DNA of 17,056 bases from DATJUC01 sp035502675 (GCA_035502675.1 DATJUC010000231.1:1-17056), one strand, 5' to 3'. Counted from the first letter of the stretch, positions 1 through 7,462 are shown. Numbers and translations: made by a program. The notes: generated by a model not told the origin, from the letters alone.

Positions 1-425
1 AGATTGAGTCCGGCAAACCGGACGGCACGCAGCCGGTGGAGGATCGCTTCCAGGCTCGGAATTCCCGAGGGCGCGATCCAGCTGGGGTCCCCGAGCAACA
101 GTTCGACCCCAACGCCGTGACGCGCGGCATCGGCGACGAACGCGTTGAACGTTGCCGATCCGGCCGCCGACGAATAGCGTGCGATCTGCGCGTCGTCGAA
201 GCCCGCTAGGAGATCGTCGACGTGCTTGGCGGCAAGCAAACTCCAGAGCGTGCCGCGTTGCCAGCGCGAGATCGCGTCGCCGGCGTTCCACTCGTAGGCC
301 GACATGGCCGGCGTCGTACCGGCGTGCATCGGCGCCGCGCGCTGCGGCACTATTGACGTCGGGCCGCCGCCGGCGCACGAAGCCAGCAGCAGCGCCGCCG
401 CGCAAAGCGTCTTAGCGGGGCACAC
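1..425 (-). CDS. Putative lipoprotein, C-terminal part outside window (possible TIM-barrel protein)
   Basis: An open frame runs from a GTG at 425 to the window edge, about 141 residues with no stop. The N-terminus is a short lipoprotein signal: Lys-5, a hydrophobic Ala/Leu stretch, then the lipobox L-A-S-C (Cys around residue 17) followed by Ala-Gly-Gly-Gly, so the mature protein is probably lipid-anchored at a membrane. From about residue 45 the sequence looks globular, with W-N-A-G-D, then alternating helix/strand patterns and the strand V-E-L-L-L-G-D-P-S-W. This resembles the second strand of TIM-barrel glycoside-hydrolase-like proteins, but too little is present to name a family. The GTG overlaps the last 14 bases of the acetyltransferase gene upstream, so the two are probably translationally coupled in one minus-strand operon. 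The gene is truncated by the window, not evidently broken. Confidence 0.72.
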   Translation of the reverse strand, partial: MCPAKTLCAAALLLASCAGGGPTSIVPQRAAPMHAGTTPAMSAYEWNAGDAISRWQRGTLWSLLAAKHVDDLLAGFDDAQIARYSSAAGSATFNAFVADAARHGVGVELLLGDPSWIAPSGIPSLEAILHRLRAVRFAGLN

Positions 426-1818
426 GTGCGTACTGCGCGCCGACGTAGTCCGCGAGCTCGCGCCCGAAGTCGCCGACGATCGTCAATGCGGCTAGATCGA
501 TCGGTGCGTGCAGGGTCTGCAGGCGTAAGGCGTCACGCCCTGCCAGCATCCACGGACCGACTCCCGAAAAGAAGAATCCCAGCGATTCCATCGCCTCGGT
601 AAGCTCGGGCGTTTCCGGATCTTCGAGTGGAAGCATCGCGAAGATTCCGCCGAGCGCTCGCGCCGCCTGGAGGTCGTCGACGGCTTGACGCACGCGTGCG
701 ACGCTCTGCGTACCGGCTCGCTCGATCGCAATCGTTCCGACGCCGTCGGCGCGAACGACGGCAGCCTTGAGCGATCCCGCTTCCGACCCGGTTCCACCGG
801 CGCCGGCCTCGACTTTCAGTCCGAGCTGCTGATAGATTCGTCCGATCATCGCAGCGTGCCGGGGCGGCGGATAGATGGCCCGTACGGCTCGCTCGCGCAG
901 CGGCCGCACGTAGAGCATGAAGCTCTGGCGCTGCGTTATCGTCGAAAGCCGCATGTGCTTGGCGACGAACGAACGCGGCGACAATCCGAGCGTTAGACCG
1001 CACGCCTTGGCCCCGAAGCGTTGACTCGCCTCCTGCGTGACCGCGTGATCGGTGACGGGCTCGGAGTAGTATGCCGCGAGTCCCATCGCGCGCGCCTCGT
1101 CCTCGGCGGCACGCCGCATCCGGTCGAGCAAATCGCGGCCGCGATGAGCCGGCACCACGATCGCACCGCCGGCGTCGGCGATCGGTTCGCCGGCTTCTCG
1201 CGCCAGCGCGTAGTGCCCGGCGATCTCGCCGTTTTCCGCAACCGCAACGATCGAAACGTAACGTCCTTCGGCGTTGAGCTCGATCAAGCGCGAAGGATCG
1301 TAGACCGCCGGCAGATCGTAATGATAGCCGTACGTGAGATAGAACGCGCGCGCGACCCCGGACGCATCGCCGGCTTCAAAGGGTCGAACGACGTAGGTCT
1401 GAGGCGGTGCCGGGACCACGGCGGCGTCGCCGTTTACCGGGAGCGGCGGCACCTCGGGGCGCCCGTCCGGGCGGAAAAACTCCAGCCGCAACTCGCTTCC
1501 CGAAATCCCGTGCAAATGCCAGTGCGCCGCGTCGGCCTTCGCGACTATCTCGTCCCAGCGCGGATCGCGCCGAGCCTCGCCGTCGCCGATCGGCAGCCCG
1601 CGCTCGAAGATCGAAAGCGTGAGCTCGAGCGCGGAAAGCGCGGCGACGACCCGAATCGGCTCGCGCGCTTCGGCCATCGCATCGTCGACGACCGACGCAA
1701 ATCCAATCAGCGCCGCGGCAACGATCTCGTCGCCCCGCGAGGACGTGAATCCGCCGCGGCTCGCAGCGTCGCTTGCGAACTCGCCGACCAACGACGCAAA
1801 CGCGCCGTCAGCCGGCAC
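412..1818 (-). CDS. GNAT-family N-acetyltransferase with anti-sigma-kinase-like N-terminal region
   Basis: 468 residues from a GTG at 1818. Residues about 140-275 look like a GNAT acetyl-CoA-dependent acyltransferase domain: the opening Y-V-V-R-P-F-E-A-G-D, a central strand with G-E-I-A-G-H-Y-A-L, then V-P-A-H-R-G-R-D-L-L-D-R-M, a good match to the acetyl-CoA pyrophosphate-binding loop (R/Q-x-x-G-x-G/A) and its helix. Residues 1-115 look like a divergent RsbW/HATPase_c_2-type fold: a region around R-G-G-F-T, a helix V-V-D-D-A-M-A-E-A, then I-F-E-R-G-L-P-I-G, echoing the IxDxGxP loop of serine-kinase anti-sigma factors. The usual N-box Glu/Asn residues are not clear, so kinase activity is doubtful. 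Residues 290-468 may be a second, degenerate GNAT-like half. The gene begins 23 bases after the VPS10-like gene and overlaps the lipoprotein gene downstream. The substrate is unknown. Confidence 0.8.
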   Translation of the reverse strand: MPADGAFASLVGEFASDAASRGGFTSSRGDEIVAAALIGFASVVDDAMAEAREPIRVVAALSALELTLSIFERGLPIGDGEARRDPRWDEIVAKADAAHWHLHGISGSELRLEFFRPDGRPEVPPLPVNGDAAVVPAPPQTYVVRPFEAGDASGVARAFYLTYGYHYDLPAVYDPSRLIELNAEGRYVSIVAVAENGEIAGHYALAREAGEPIADAGGAIVVPAHRGRDLLDRMRRAAEDEARAMGLAAYYSEPVTDHAVTQEASQRFGAKACGLTLGLSPRSFVAKHMRLSTITQRQSFMLYVRPLRERAVRAIYPPPRHAAMIGRIYQQLGLKVEAGAGGTGSEAGSLKAAVVRADGVGTIAIERAGTQSVARVRQAVDDLQAARALGGIFAMLPLEDPETPELTEAMESLGFFFSGVGPWMLAGRDALRLQTLHAPIDLAALTIVGDFGRELADYVGAQYARVPR

Positions 1819-1841
1819 CTTGAGTTCGGTCCGGAAACCCG

Positions 1842-4800
1842 TTAGCGCGCTCCCATCGCGGCCTTTAGACGCGCGATCCCCGCTTGGGCTTGGGCCTGCA
1901 GTTCGTCGTAGACCGCGTATTGTGCTGCGGTCGGCTTGTCGTAGGCGAGATCGACGTCGGCGGCCAGATACGCCAGGTGCGAGCGCAGCCTGGTCTGGTA
2001 AAGCAGCGAACCTTCGGTCGACGTGATGTTCAGCTGCACGAGATCGTCGATGGCCGCGTCGAGCGCGGCTACCCGCGGCGACGATTTGGCCGCATCGCGC
2101 GCCGCAATCGCCTGATTGAGCGTGCGATCGAGGTCGTCCAGCGTCGCGTGGATCTTCTGCATCAGCGCCAGGCGCGCGTCGAGTCCGCCCGGCGCCGGAT
2201 GCAGCCGGGGATCGAGGGCGACGTCGAACGTGGCGCGGCTCGTCGTGCCGCCGACGTCGAGCGTGACGGCGTACTTGCCGGGAACGACGGTCGGGCCGTC
2301 GACCGTATCTTCTTCACCGCCGGCGGCGACCGGCGGATTGAATCCGCGCACTTCGGTGGCCGGAGCGTAGCGAAGATCCCATTGAAAGCGATTGGGGCCC
2401 GGCACGATGCCGGTGAGCTGCTCCAGCGCTTGATCCGCCCGCAGCGCCGGGGCGAACCGGTCGCGCTGCGCGGGCGTTTCTTTCGGCGGCTTCGTTGCCG
2501 GGTGCAAAGTGAACGTACGAACGACGGCGCCCGACGCATCGCTAAACGTCAGCGTCGCGGGCGTCTGCCCGTTGTACGAACGCGGAACCGTGAAGAAGAC
2601 GGTCGCGCCGAAGGGCGGATTTCTTCCCGCAATCATGCGTGCCGCATAGGGGCTCGAGCCGTATGCATGCGTCAGCCAGGCGGTCTGCGGCGCGAACACG
2701 TGGACGTCGTCGACGCTGGCCGAGCCCTGCGTGCTCGCAAGCTGCTCGAGAAGCGTGAGGTTGTCGAGAATCCAGAATGCGCGACCGTGCGTCGCGATCG
2801 CGACGTCGCCCTGGCGGGCGTCGATGGCGATGTCGCGGACTTGTACCTTCGGAAGTTCGAGCGTGAGCGGTTGCCACCGCGCGCCGCCGTCGAAGCTGGC
2901 GTAGACGGTGCTCTTGGTTCCCAGCAGCAGCAGGTTCGGTGCGCTCGGATCCTGCCGCACGACGAACGCGTACTGATCGGGCGGCAAGCCAGAGGCGATC
3001 GCCGTCCAGTGCTTCCCGTAGTCGGTCGTTTGGTAGACGTACGGGTGGAAGTCGTCCCACATATAGCGCGAAGCGGTGAGATAGGCCGTGCCTTTGTCCG
3101 CGTGCGACGGCTCGATCGAACTGATCTGCGCAGTCTGCGGAAGATCCGGCGGGGTGACGCTCGACCAATGCGCCCCGCCGTCGGTCGTAACGTGAACCAA
3201 TCCGTCGGCGGACCCCGCCCACATGATCGCGTTGTCGAGCGGCGAGACCGCCAGCGACGAAACGTCGGGATAGACTTCGGCGCTGGTTTGATCCAAATCG
3301 ATCGGGCCGCCGGTCGGCGCTTCGGTGCTCGGATCGTTGCGGGTCAAGTCCGGACTGATCGTCTGCCACGTTTGCCCGTAATCGTCGCTCTTGAGAACGT
3401 ATTGCGACGCCGCCAGCAACTCTTTGGGATCCGACGGCGAGAACAGGATCGGGTGCGTCCAGCCCCAGCGGTACTTGAGTTCGGCCGACGACGCGCCTTC
3501 GAGGTAGTTCGGATACGGACTGACGCTGCGGTACTGTCCGGTCGTCGCGTCGTACTGCAGCATGATCGAGAAGTATCCGCTGCCGTAGGTGAGGTTCGGA
3601 TCGCCCGGCTGCGGCGCGACGAACGTGCTTTCGCCGTACGCTGCGGGTCCCCAGTCGCGTTCGGTAATGGCGCCGCCCAGCGAGGCGCTCGGCCCCGAGG
3701 TCGAGCCTTCGTCCTGCTGCGCGCCGTACACGTGGAACGGGAACTCGTCGTCGATCGAGACGTGATAAAACTGACCCGTCGGCTGGTTGTGCTCGTTGCT
3801 CCACGTCTCGCCGCCGTCGGTGGAAACGGTCGCGCCGCCGTCGTTGCCTTCCAAAATGATCTTCGGATTGCGCGGGTTCACCCATACGATGTGGTTGTCG
3901 CCGTGAGGGGGCCGCAGCGCGAAGAACGTGCGGCCGCCGTCGGTCGACGTCCAGGCGGCACCGACGTTGGGTACGAAAATCTTGTTCGCGTTGGTGGGAT
4001 CCGCGTAGACGCTCGTGTAGTAGAAGGCGCGTTGCCGCTGTTCCATGTCGGAGTTGGTCCGGGTCCAGGTCGCGCCTGCGTCTTCCGAGCGAAACATTCC
4101 GCCGTCCTTCGCTTGGACGATCGAATACACGATGCGCGGATCGCTGGGCGCCACCGCGACGCCGATGCGGCCCAACACGCCGCCCGGATAACCGGGGTTA
4201 TGCGAGAGATTGGTCCAGTGCGCTCCGCCATCGGTCGTCTTGTACAGCCCGCTGCCGGGACCGCCGCTGACCAGACTCCAGGGGTGCCGCTCCGCCTGCC
4301 ACATCGCGGCGTAGAGCGTGCCCGGATGACCGGGATCCATCGAAAGCGCGATGCCGCCGGTGAGATCGTTGACGAAGAGCACGCGTTTCCACGTCGCCCC
4401 GCCGTCGGTCGTCTTGAAGATTCCGCGCTCGGGGTTTGCTTTGAACGCGTGACCCATCGAGGCGGCATACACGATCGACGCGTTCCGCGGATCGATGACG
4501 ATCGCGCTGGTCGTGTGCGTGTCCCGCAGTCCCGCGTAGCGCCAGCTCGCACCGGCGTCGGTCGATTTGAAGATTCCGTCGCCGGTTACCATGTCGCCGC
4601 GAATGTCGGACTCGCCCGTTCCGGCATAGATGACGCTCGGGTTCGAGGGCGCGACCGCAATCGCACCGATGCTGTTGCTGTCGCCCCGCAGCGTTCCGTC
4701 GGTGACGTTCTTCCATTGGATCCCGTAATCGGTGCTCGTCCAAATCCCGCCGTCGACGGCGCCCATATAGAACAAGTTCTGTTCGCTGGGCACGCCGGCG

Positions 4801-4970
4801 ACGGCAACGCAGCGACCGCCGACGTAGGGCCCGATGTTTCGCCACGCCATTTTTGCCAACGCCGCCGGCGTTTGCGGCGACTCTTGCGCAAGGCCGCCTA
4901 CCGGAGAAGCGGCGACGATCCAGAGCAAAACGACTACGAGCGTAGATCCGACGGCAGCGCGATACATCAT
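1842..4970 (-). CDS. Secreted VPS10/sortilin-like Asp-box beta-propeller protein (BNR-repeat 'glycosyl hydrolase'), copy 1
   Basis: 1042 residues. The N-terminus is a Sec signal (M-M-Y-R, a long Val/Leu core, likely cleavage near G-L-A-Q about residue 29), so the protein is exported. The body carries about eleven Asp-box motifs (S/T-x-D-x-G-x-x-W/F), for example STDYGIQW, STDAGASW, TTDGGATW, SEDAGATW, STDGGRTF, STDGGETW, SDDYGQTW, TTDYGKHW and SFDGGARW, spread over about residues 75-720 as expected for one or two large sialidase/VPS10-type propellers. An Ig-like region (about 860-930, N-R-F-Q-W-D-L-R-Y) and a helical tail follow. Proteins of this length and order are common in Acidobacteriota and Bacteroidota, where they are labelled glycosyl hydrolase. 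Catalytic residues cannot be assigned, so enzyme activity is unproven. It heads a likely operon with the GNAT and lipoprotein genes. ATG-ATG begins at 4970 without a clear Shine-Dalgarno. A paralogue lies at 8408-11512. Confidence 0.93.
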   Translation of the reverse strand: MMYRAAVGSTLVVVLLWIVAASPVGGLAQESPQTPAALAKMAWRNIGPYVGGRCVAVAGVPSEQNLFYMGAVDGGIWTSTDYGIQWKNVTDGTLRGDSNSIGAIAVAPSNPSVIYAGTGESDIRGDMVTGDGIFKSTDAGASWRYAGLRDTHTTSAIVIDPRNASIVYAASMGHAFKANPERGIFKTTDGGATWKRVLFVNDLTGGIALSMDPGHPGTLYAAMWQAERHPWSLVSGGPGSGLYKTTDGGAHWTNLSHNPGYPGGVLGRIGVAVAPSDPRIVYSIVQAKDGGMFRSEDAGATWTRTNSDMEQRQRAFYYTSVYADPTNANKIFVPNVGAAWTSTDGGRTFFALRPPHGDNHIVWVNPRNPKIILEGNDGGATVSTDGGETWSNEHNQPTGQFYHVSIDDEFPFHVYGAQQDEGSTSGPSASLGGAITERDWGPAAYGESTFVAPQPGDPNLTYGSGYFSIMLQYDATTGQYRSVSPYPNYLEGASSAELKYRWGWTHPILFSPSDPKELLAASQYVLKSDDYGQTWQTISPDLTRNDPSTEAPTGGPIDLDQTSAEVYPDVSSLAVSPLDNAIMWAGSADGLVHVTTDGGAHWSSVTPPDLPQTAQISSIEPSHADKGTAYLTASRYMWDDFHPYVYQTTDYGKHWTAIASGLPPDQYAFVVRQDPSAPNLLLLGTKSTVYASFDGGARWQPLTLELPKVQVRDIAIDARQGDVAIATHGRAFWILDNLTLLEQLASTQGSASVDDVHVFAPQTAWLTHAYGSSPYAARMIAGRNPPFGATVFFTVPRSYNGQTPATLTFSDASGAVVRTFTLHPATKPPKETPAQRDRFAPALRADQALEQLTGIVPGPNRFQWDLRYAPATEVRGFNPPVAAGGEEDTVDGPTVVPGKYAVTLDVGGTTSRATFDVALDPRLHPAPGGLDARLALMQKIHATLDDLDRTLNQAIAARDAAKSSPRVAALDAAIDDLVQLNITSTEGSLLYQTRLRSHLAYLAADVDLAYDKPTAAQYAVYDELQAQAQAGIARLKAAMGAR

Positions 4971-4988
4971 GAGGCTACTTTTGTTTCT

Positions 4989-5024
4989 TAAAAATAAGGG
5001 AACCCTTCAATCCGAAGGGTTCCC
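4989..5024 (-). terminator. Strong intrinsic terminator between the small gene and propeller gene 1
   Basis: The arms GGGAACCCTT (4998-5007) and AAGGGTTCCC (5015-5024) form a perfect 10-bp stem with a 7-base loop. Read on the minus strand, the stem is followed at once by TTATTTTT (4997-4990), the classic U-tract. The plus strand has no T-run after the stem, so it acts in the minus direction only. It lies 37 bases after the stop of the small gene at 5061 and ends 19 bases before the ATG of the propeller gene. Confidence 0.85.
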
Positions 5025-5060
5025 GCGGTTCTCCTCGCAAGGTCCGAACCGGCGAGCGCG

Positions 5061-5393
5061 TCAACGCTCGGATCTTCGCCCGATGGCGAGCCGAGCGGCG
5101 ACGTCGCTGAACGGCGACCCCGAAGCACGATGGACGTGCTGCGAGTTGGCGTTCAGGCGGAGTACCCCGGCGATCTTCTGCTGGATGGCACTGAACGAGA
5201 GATGCTCGCTTTGGGCCGTCTGCAGAATCGTCCGGATCTCGGCCTGTTGTTGCGCCGTGAGCTGGAGATTGGCGAACGGATTCGCGGACGAAACGTTCGC
5301 GGCGGCTCCGGCGTGCGACGCAGGCTGGGACCCGAGCAACGAACTCAGCACGCTGCTTGCCACTCCGCCGACGAGGTAGCTGATGCTCCTCAC
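5061..5393 (-). CDS. Small hypothetical Ala/Ser/Gln-rich protein
   Basis: I do not recognise a family. The frame gives 107-110 residues: a Val/Ala/Leu-rich start (S-Y-L-V-G-G-V-A-S-S-V-L), a Ser/Ala-rich linker, then L-T-A-Q-Q-Q-A-E-I-R-T-I-L-Q-T-A-Q and a second helix, with a basic tail (G-R-R-S-E-R). The helix pair loosely recalls LTxxQ-type periplasmic proteins such as Spy/CpxP, which is only a resemblance. A near-perfect Shine-Dalgarno, AAAGGAGGTGA, lies at 5400-5390, which strongly supports a real gene. The start is a puzzle: the GTG at 5393 lies inside that site, and the codon at the correct 8-base spacing is ATC at 5384. The next in-frame GTG is at 5363. A strong terminator follows at 4989-5024, so the gene is probably transcribed alone. 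It is divergent from the hydroxy-acid oxidase gene. Confidence 0.55.
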   Translation of the reverse strand: MRSISYLVGGVASSVLSSLLGSQPASHAGAAANVSSANPFANLQLTAQQQAEIRTILQTAQSEHLSFSAIQQKIAGVLRLNANSQHVHRASGSPFSDVAARLAIGRRSER

Positions 5394-5400
5394 CTCCTTT
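5390..5400 (-). promoter_or_regulatory. Ribosome binding site of the small gene
   Basis: AAAGGAGGTGA is close to fully complementary to the 16S rRNA 3' end, the strongest such site in the window. It supports translation initiation just downstream, around 5384 (ATC). No ATG, GTG or TTG in any frame sits at normal spacing. Confidence 0.7.
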
Positions 5401-5434
5401 CTAACACCCGTAATTGGACCATCGGCCCGCAGGC

Positions 5435-5454
5435 CTCGGGGTTTAGGGCCCGAG
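5435..5454. repeat. Inverted repeat in the leader of the hydroxy-acid oxidase gene
   Basis: CTCGGG (5435-5440) and CCCGAG (5449-5454) are perfect 6-base arms around an 8-base centre, ending 14 bases before the ATG at 5469. It could be an operator or an RNA hairpin near the start. In GC-rich DNA a 6-bp arm can arise by chance. Confidence 0.3.
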
Positions 5455-5468
5455 AACCAGGCCAAGCC

Positions 5469-6635
5469 ATGGTCCGAGCGGTCAACGTCGACGATTTACG
5501 CCGGCTGGCGCGCCGGCGCTTACCACGGGTCGTTTTCGACTACATCGACGGCGGCGCCGACGCCGAGCTCACCATGCGCGACAATTGCCGGGCCTTCGAC
5601 CGCTGGATCTTCCAGCCGCGCAACGCCCTCCCCAGCGTCGCCTGCTCCCTGCGCACCAGCGTACTCGGATCGGACCTCGAGCTTCCGTTCGCGCTCGCCC
5701 CGGTCGGCAGCTCCCGCCTCTTCTATCCCCGCGGCGAATGCGAGGCGGCCCGCGCCGCCGGCGCGGCAGGGACGGCGTATTCGCTCTCGACCCTCTCCGG
5801 CTGCCGGTTGGAAGACGTCCGGGCGGCGACCAGCGGCCCGGCTTGGTATCAGGTCTATCTTCTCGGCGGAAGAGAGGTCGCGGCCGCGGCCATCGCGCGC
5901 GCCAAGAGCGCCGGCTTCGCAGCGCTGCTCGTCACCGTCGATACCCCGATTGCCGGCTTACGCGAGCGCGACGTTCGCAATGGCGCCAAAGAACTCACGA
6001 CCCGGCGGCCGCTGACGGCGCTTCCGTACGCAGGTCAGCTCCTCGCCAGACCGGGGTGGCTCATCGACTTCTTTCGCGACGGGGGGTTGATGCAGTTTCC
6101 CAACGTCGTCCTTCCGGAGGAAGGGCCGATGGGGTACGCCGACGTCGGCGCCGCACTGGCGGAGTCGACCGTGGCGTGGGAAGATCTGCGCTGGATTCGC
6201 GACCTCTGGGGCGGGAAGGTCGCCGTCAAGGGCGTCCTTACCGCCCTGGACGCACGGCGAGCGATCGAGGCGGGCGCCGATGCAATCGTCGTTTCCAACC
6301 ACGGCGGCCGCCAGCTCGACGGCGTGGCGTCTTCGCTGGACGCGCTTCCCGAAGTGGTCGAAGCCGTCGGCGGGCGCGCCGAAGTCTTGCTCGACGGCGG
6401 CGTCCGCCGCGGCAGCGACGTGGTCAAAGCGCTCTGCCTGGGTGCGCGCGCGGTGCTGGTGGGCCGCGCCTATGCATACGGCCTCGGCGCCGCCGGCGGC
6501 GCGGGCGTTACCCGAGCGATCGAGATCCTGCGCGACGGCGTCGCGCGCACGCTCGCGCTGCTGGGATGCCCGGACGTCAAAGACCTCGACGCGTCCTACC
6601 TGCGCAAACAGACCTCGGAGCAATCCGAGGTCTGA
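5469..6635 (+). CDS. FMN-dependent alpha-hydroxy-acid oxidase/dehydrogenase (LldD/glycolate oxidase family)
   Basis: 388 residues, normal for the family. It should oxidise a 2-hydroxy acid (lactate, glycolate or mandelate type) to the 2-oxo acid using FMN. The family's active-site residues are all visible: the Tyr in D-Y-I-D-G-G (residue 25), the Tyr in W-Y-Q-V-Y-L, the Asp in V-T-V-D-T-P, the Arg in R-E-R-D-V-R-N-G, the Lys in V-K-G-V-L, the catalytic His (about 278) and Arg in S-N-H-G-G-R-Q-L-D, and the FMN phosphate loop D-G-G-V-R-R-G-S-D followed by V-G-R. No membrane segment is seen, so it is probably cytoplasmic or peripheral. The ATG at 5469 is the first good start: the frame stays open upstream but lacks similarity there, and the Shine-Dalgarno is weak. 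It converges on a SatP-type transporter, which fits small organic acid use. Sequence alone does not separate LldD, lactate oxidase and MftD-like members. Confidence 0.92.
   Translation: MVRAVNVDDLRRLARRRLPRVVFDYIDGGADAELTMRDNCRAFDRWIFQPRNALPSVACSLRTSVLGSDLELPFALAPVGSSRLFYPRGECEAARAAGAAGTAYSLSTLSGCRLEDVRAATSGPAWYQVYLLGGREVAAAAIARAKSAGFAALLVTVDTPIAGLRERDVRNGAKELTTRRPLTALPYAGQLLARPGWLIDFFRDGGLMQFPNVVLPEEGPMGYADVGAALAESTVAWEDLRWIRDLWGGKVAVKGVLTALDARRAIEAGADAIVVSNHGGRQLDGVASSLDALPEVVEAVGGRAEVLLDGGVRRGSDVVKALCLGARAVLVGRAYAYGLGAAGGAGVTRAIEILRDGVARTLALLGCPDVKDLDASYLRKQTSEQSEV
6609..6634. terminator. Perfect hairpin overlapping the stop codon; candidate terminator between convergent genes
   Basis: CAGACCTCGGA (6609-6619) and TCCGAGGTCTG (6624-6634) pair over 11 bp with the loop GCAA, a GNRA-type tetraloop on the plus-strand RNA. 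The second arm includes two bases of the TGA stop (6633-6635). There is no T-run on either side, so a classical intrinsic terminator is not certain. Its position between converging genes, 20 bases from the transporter stop, suggests a transcript-end or RNA-protecting role for one or both genes. Confidence 0.55.
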
Positions 6636-6654
6636 TGCCGCGCTTACGCTTGCG

Positions 6655-7347
6655 TTAATCGCGTTGCAGAGAGAAGAGCGGGACGATCTCTTGCCGCCAC
6701 GCGCTATTGACGACGTGCGCCGACGCCGCGTAGAAGGCGAAGAAGCACGCCGCCAGCAGGAAGCAACCGCCCACGATGCCGTCGTAACGGCTGCCGCCGA
6801 GGAATTGAATTCCGGTCAACGTGTAGCCCACCGCCAGCGAGAGCGTCGTGAGAACGTACGTGGCGTTGATTCGCGCCGCACCGGCCGCCAGAACGAGCGA
6901 CAGGTAACCCATACAGAAGAGATCGACGGCGATCAGCAGCAGATTTCCGCCGGTGCGCGGAATCAGCCCGCCGGCTTGCATCCAAAAATACGTAGCGAGG
7001 ATGACGTTGTTCGCGCCGTACGCGCACATTGCGGTACCGGCCCAGGAGTTCGTTCGAGAGAACGCGAGCAGTCCGGCCGCGAACTGTCCGATGCCCGCAA
7101 AAACGAGCAGCATCGGAACGGTTGCGACCAGCGACGCAGGCATCGGGGCCCAGCCGATTGCGACCCACGCTACGACCGCGGTGCCGATGGCCAAGCCAAA
7201 GAGTCCCATCGGCGCGGCGTCGCCGGTTCGCGCTTCGCTGGCCGATTCCAACTGGTCGACTTGCGAGCGCTCGATGACCGTCTTCACGGGGCCACCCTGC
7301 GTCCACTGTTCCAGTGGAGGGTGGGTCCAGGCGGACGGAGTTTTCAT
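6655..7347 (-). CDS. GPR1/FUN34/YaaH-family acetate (small monocarboxylate) transporter
   Basis: 230 residues from the ATG at 7347, with AAAGGA about a dozen bases upstream. After a polar N-terminus of about 43 residues there are six hydrophobic segments (roughly 45-65, 75-96, 103-125, 130-150, 157-178 and 183-205), the fold of the SatP/YaaH acetate-succinate channel family. The first begins D-A-A-P-M-G-L, matching the family signature N-P-A-P-L-G-L, with the Asn-Pro positions changed to Asp-Ala. The conserved S/T-W-A-G-T and late Y-D-G-I-V-G-G with F-F-A-F-Y also fit. It should move acetate or a similar acid across the inner membrane. The frame extends upstream to 7446, but that part lacks family similarity and crosses the good ribosome binding site. 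It is divergent from the GGDEF gene and convergent with the hydroxy-acid oxidase gene. Confidence 0.88.
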   Translation of the reverse strand: MKTPSAWTHPPLEQWTQGGPVKTVIERSQVDQLESASEARTGDAAPMGLFGLAIGTAVVAWVAIGWAPMPASLVATVPMLLVFAGIGQFAAGLLAFSRTNSWAGTAMCAYGANNVILATYFWMQAGGLIPRTGGNLLLIAVDLFCMGYLSLVLAAGAARINATYVLTTLSLAVGYTLTGIQFLGGSRYDGIVGGCFLLAACFFAFYAASAHVVNSAWRQEIVPLFSLQRD

Positions 7348-7462
7348 GACGATTGAGGTTCCTTTCAGATTGTTCGATTCGATCGATCCACCGATCTGCT
7401 CGAGGTTTTGCCCGCGGAGTTCGTCGTTTAAAAATGTCTGACGCACGCTTCATTGGTGAGGA
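7348..7462. promoter_or_regulatory. Divergent intergenic region (transporter / GGDEF gene)
   Basis: 115 bases separate the two divergent starts, so promoters for both must lie here. It is more AT-rich than the flanking genes (for example TTTAAAAATG at 7428-7437) and has short palindromic ATCGATCGAT-like runs near 7378-7388. I cannot assign a -35/-10 pair with confidence. Confidence 0.4.

Noticed and set aside
1884..4991. A 1035-codon open frame on the plus strand, antisense to propeller gene 1
   Set aside because: Its translation is Arg/Val/Gly-rich with no recognisable motif or signal sequence. Long antisense frames are expected opposite GC-rich genes with strong third-position bias. The real gene has Asp-boxes, a signal peptide and a paralogue.
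5394..5465. TTG-started N-terminal extension of the small gene to 5465
   Set aside because: It would place the strong Shine-Dalgarno inside the coding region, and the added residues look like translated leader.
5130..5468. N-terminal extension of the hydroxy-acid oxidase
   Set aside because: The frame is open, but it is antisense to the small gene, has no family similarity, and the ATG at 5469 gives the usual family length.
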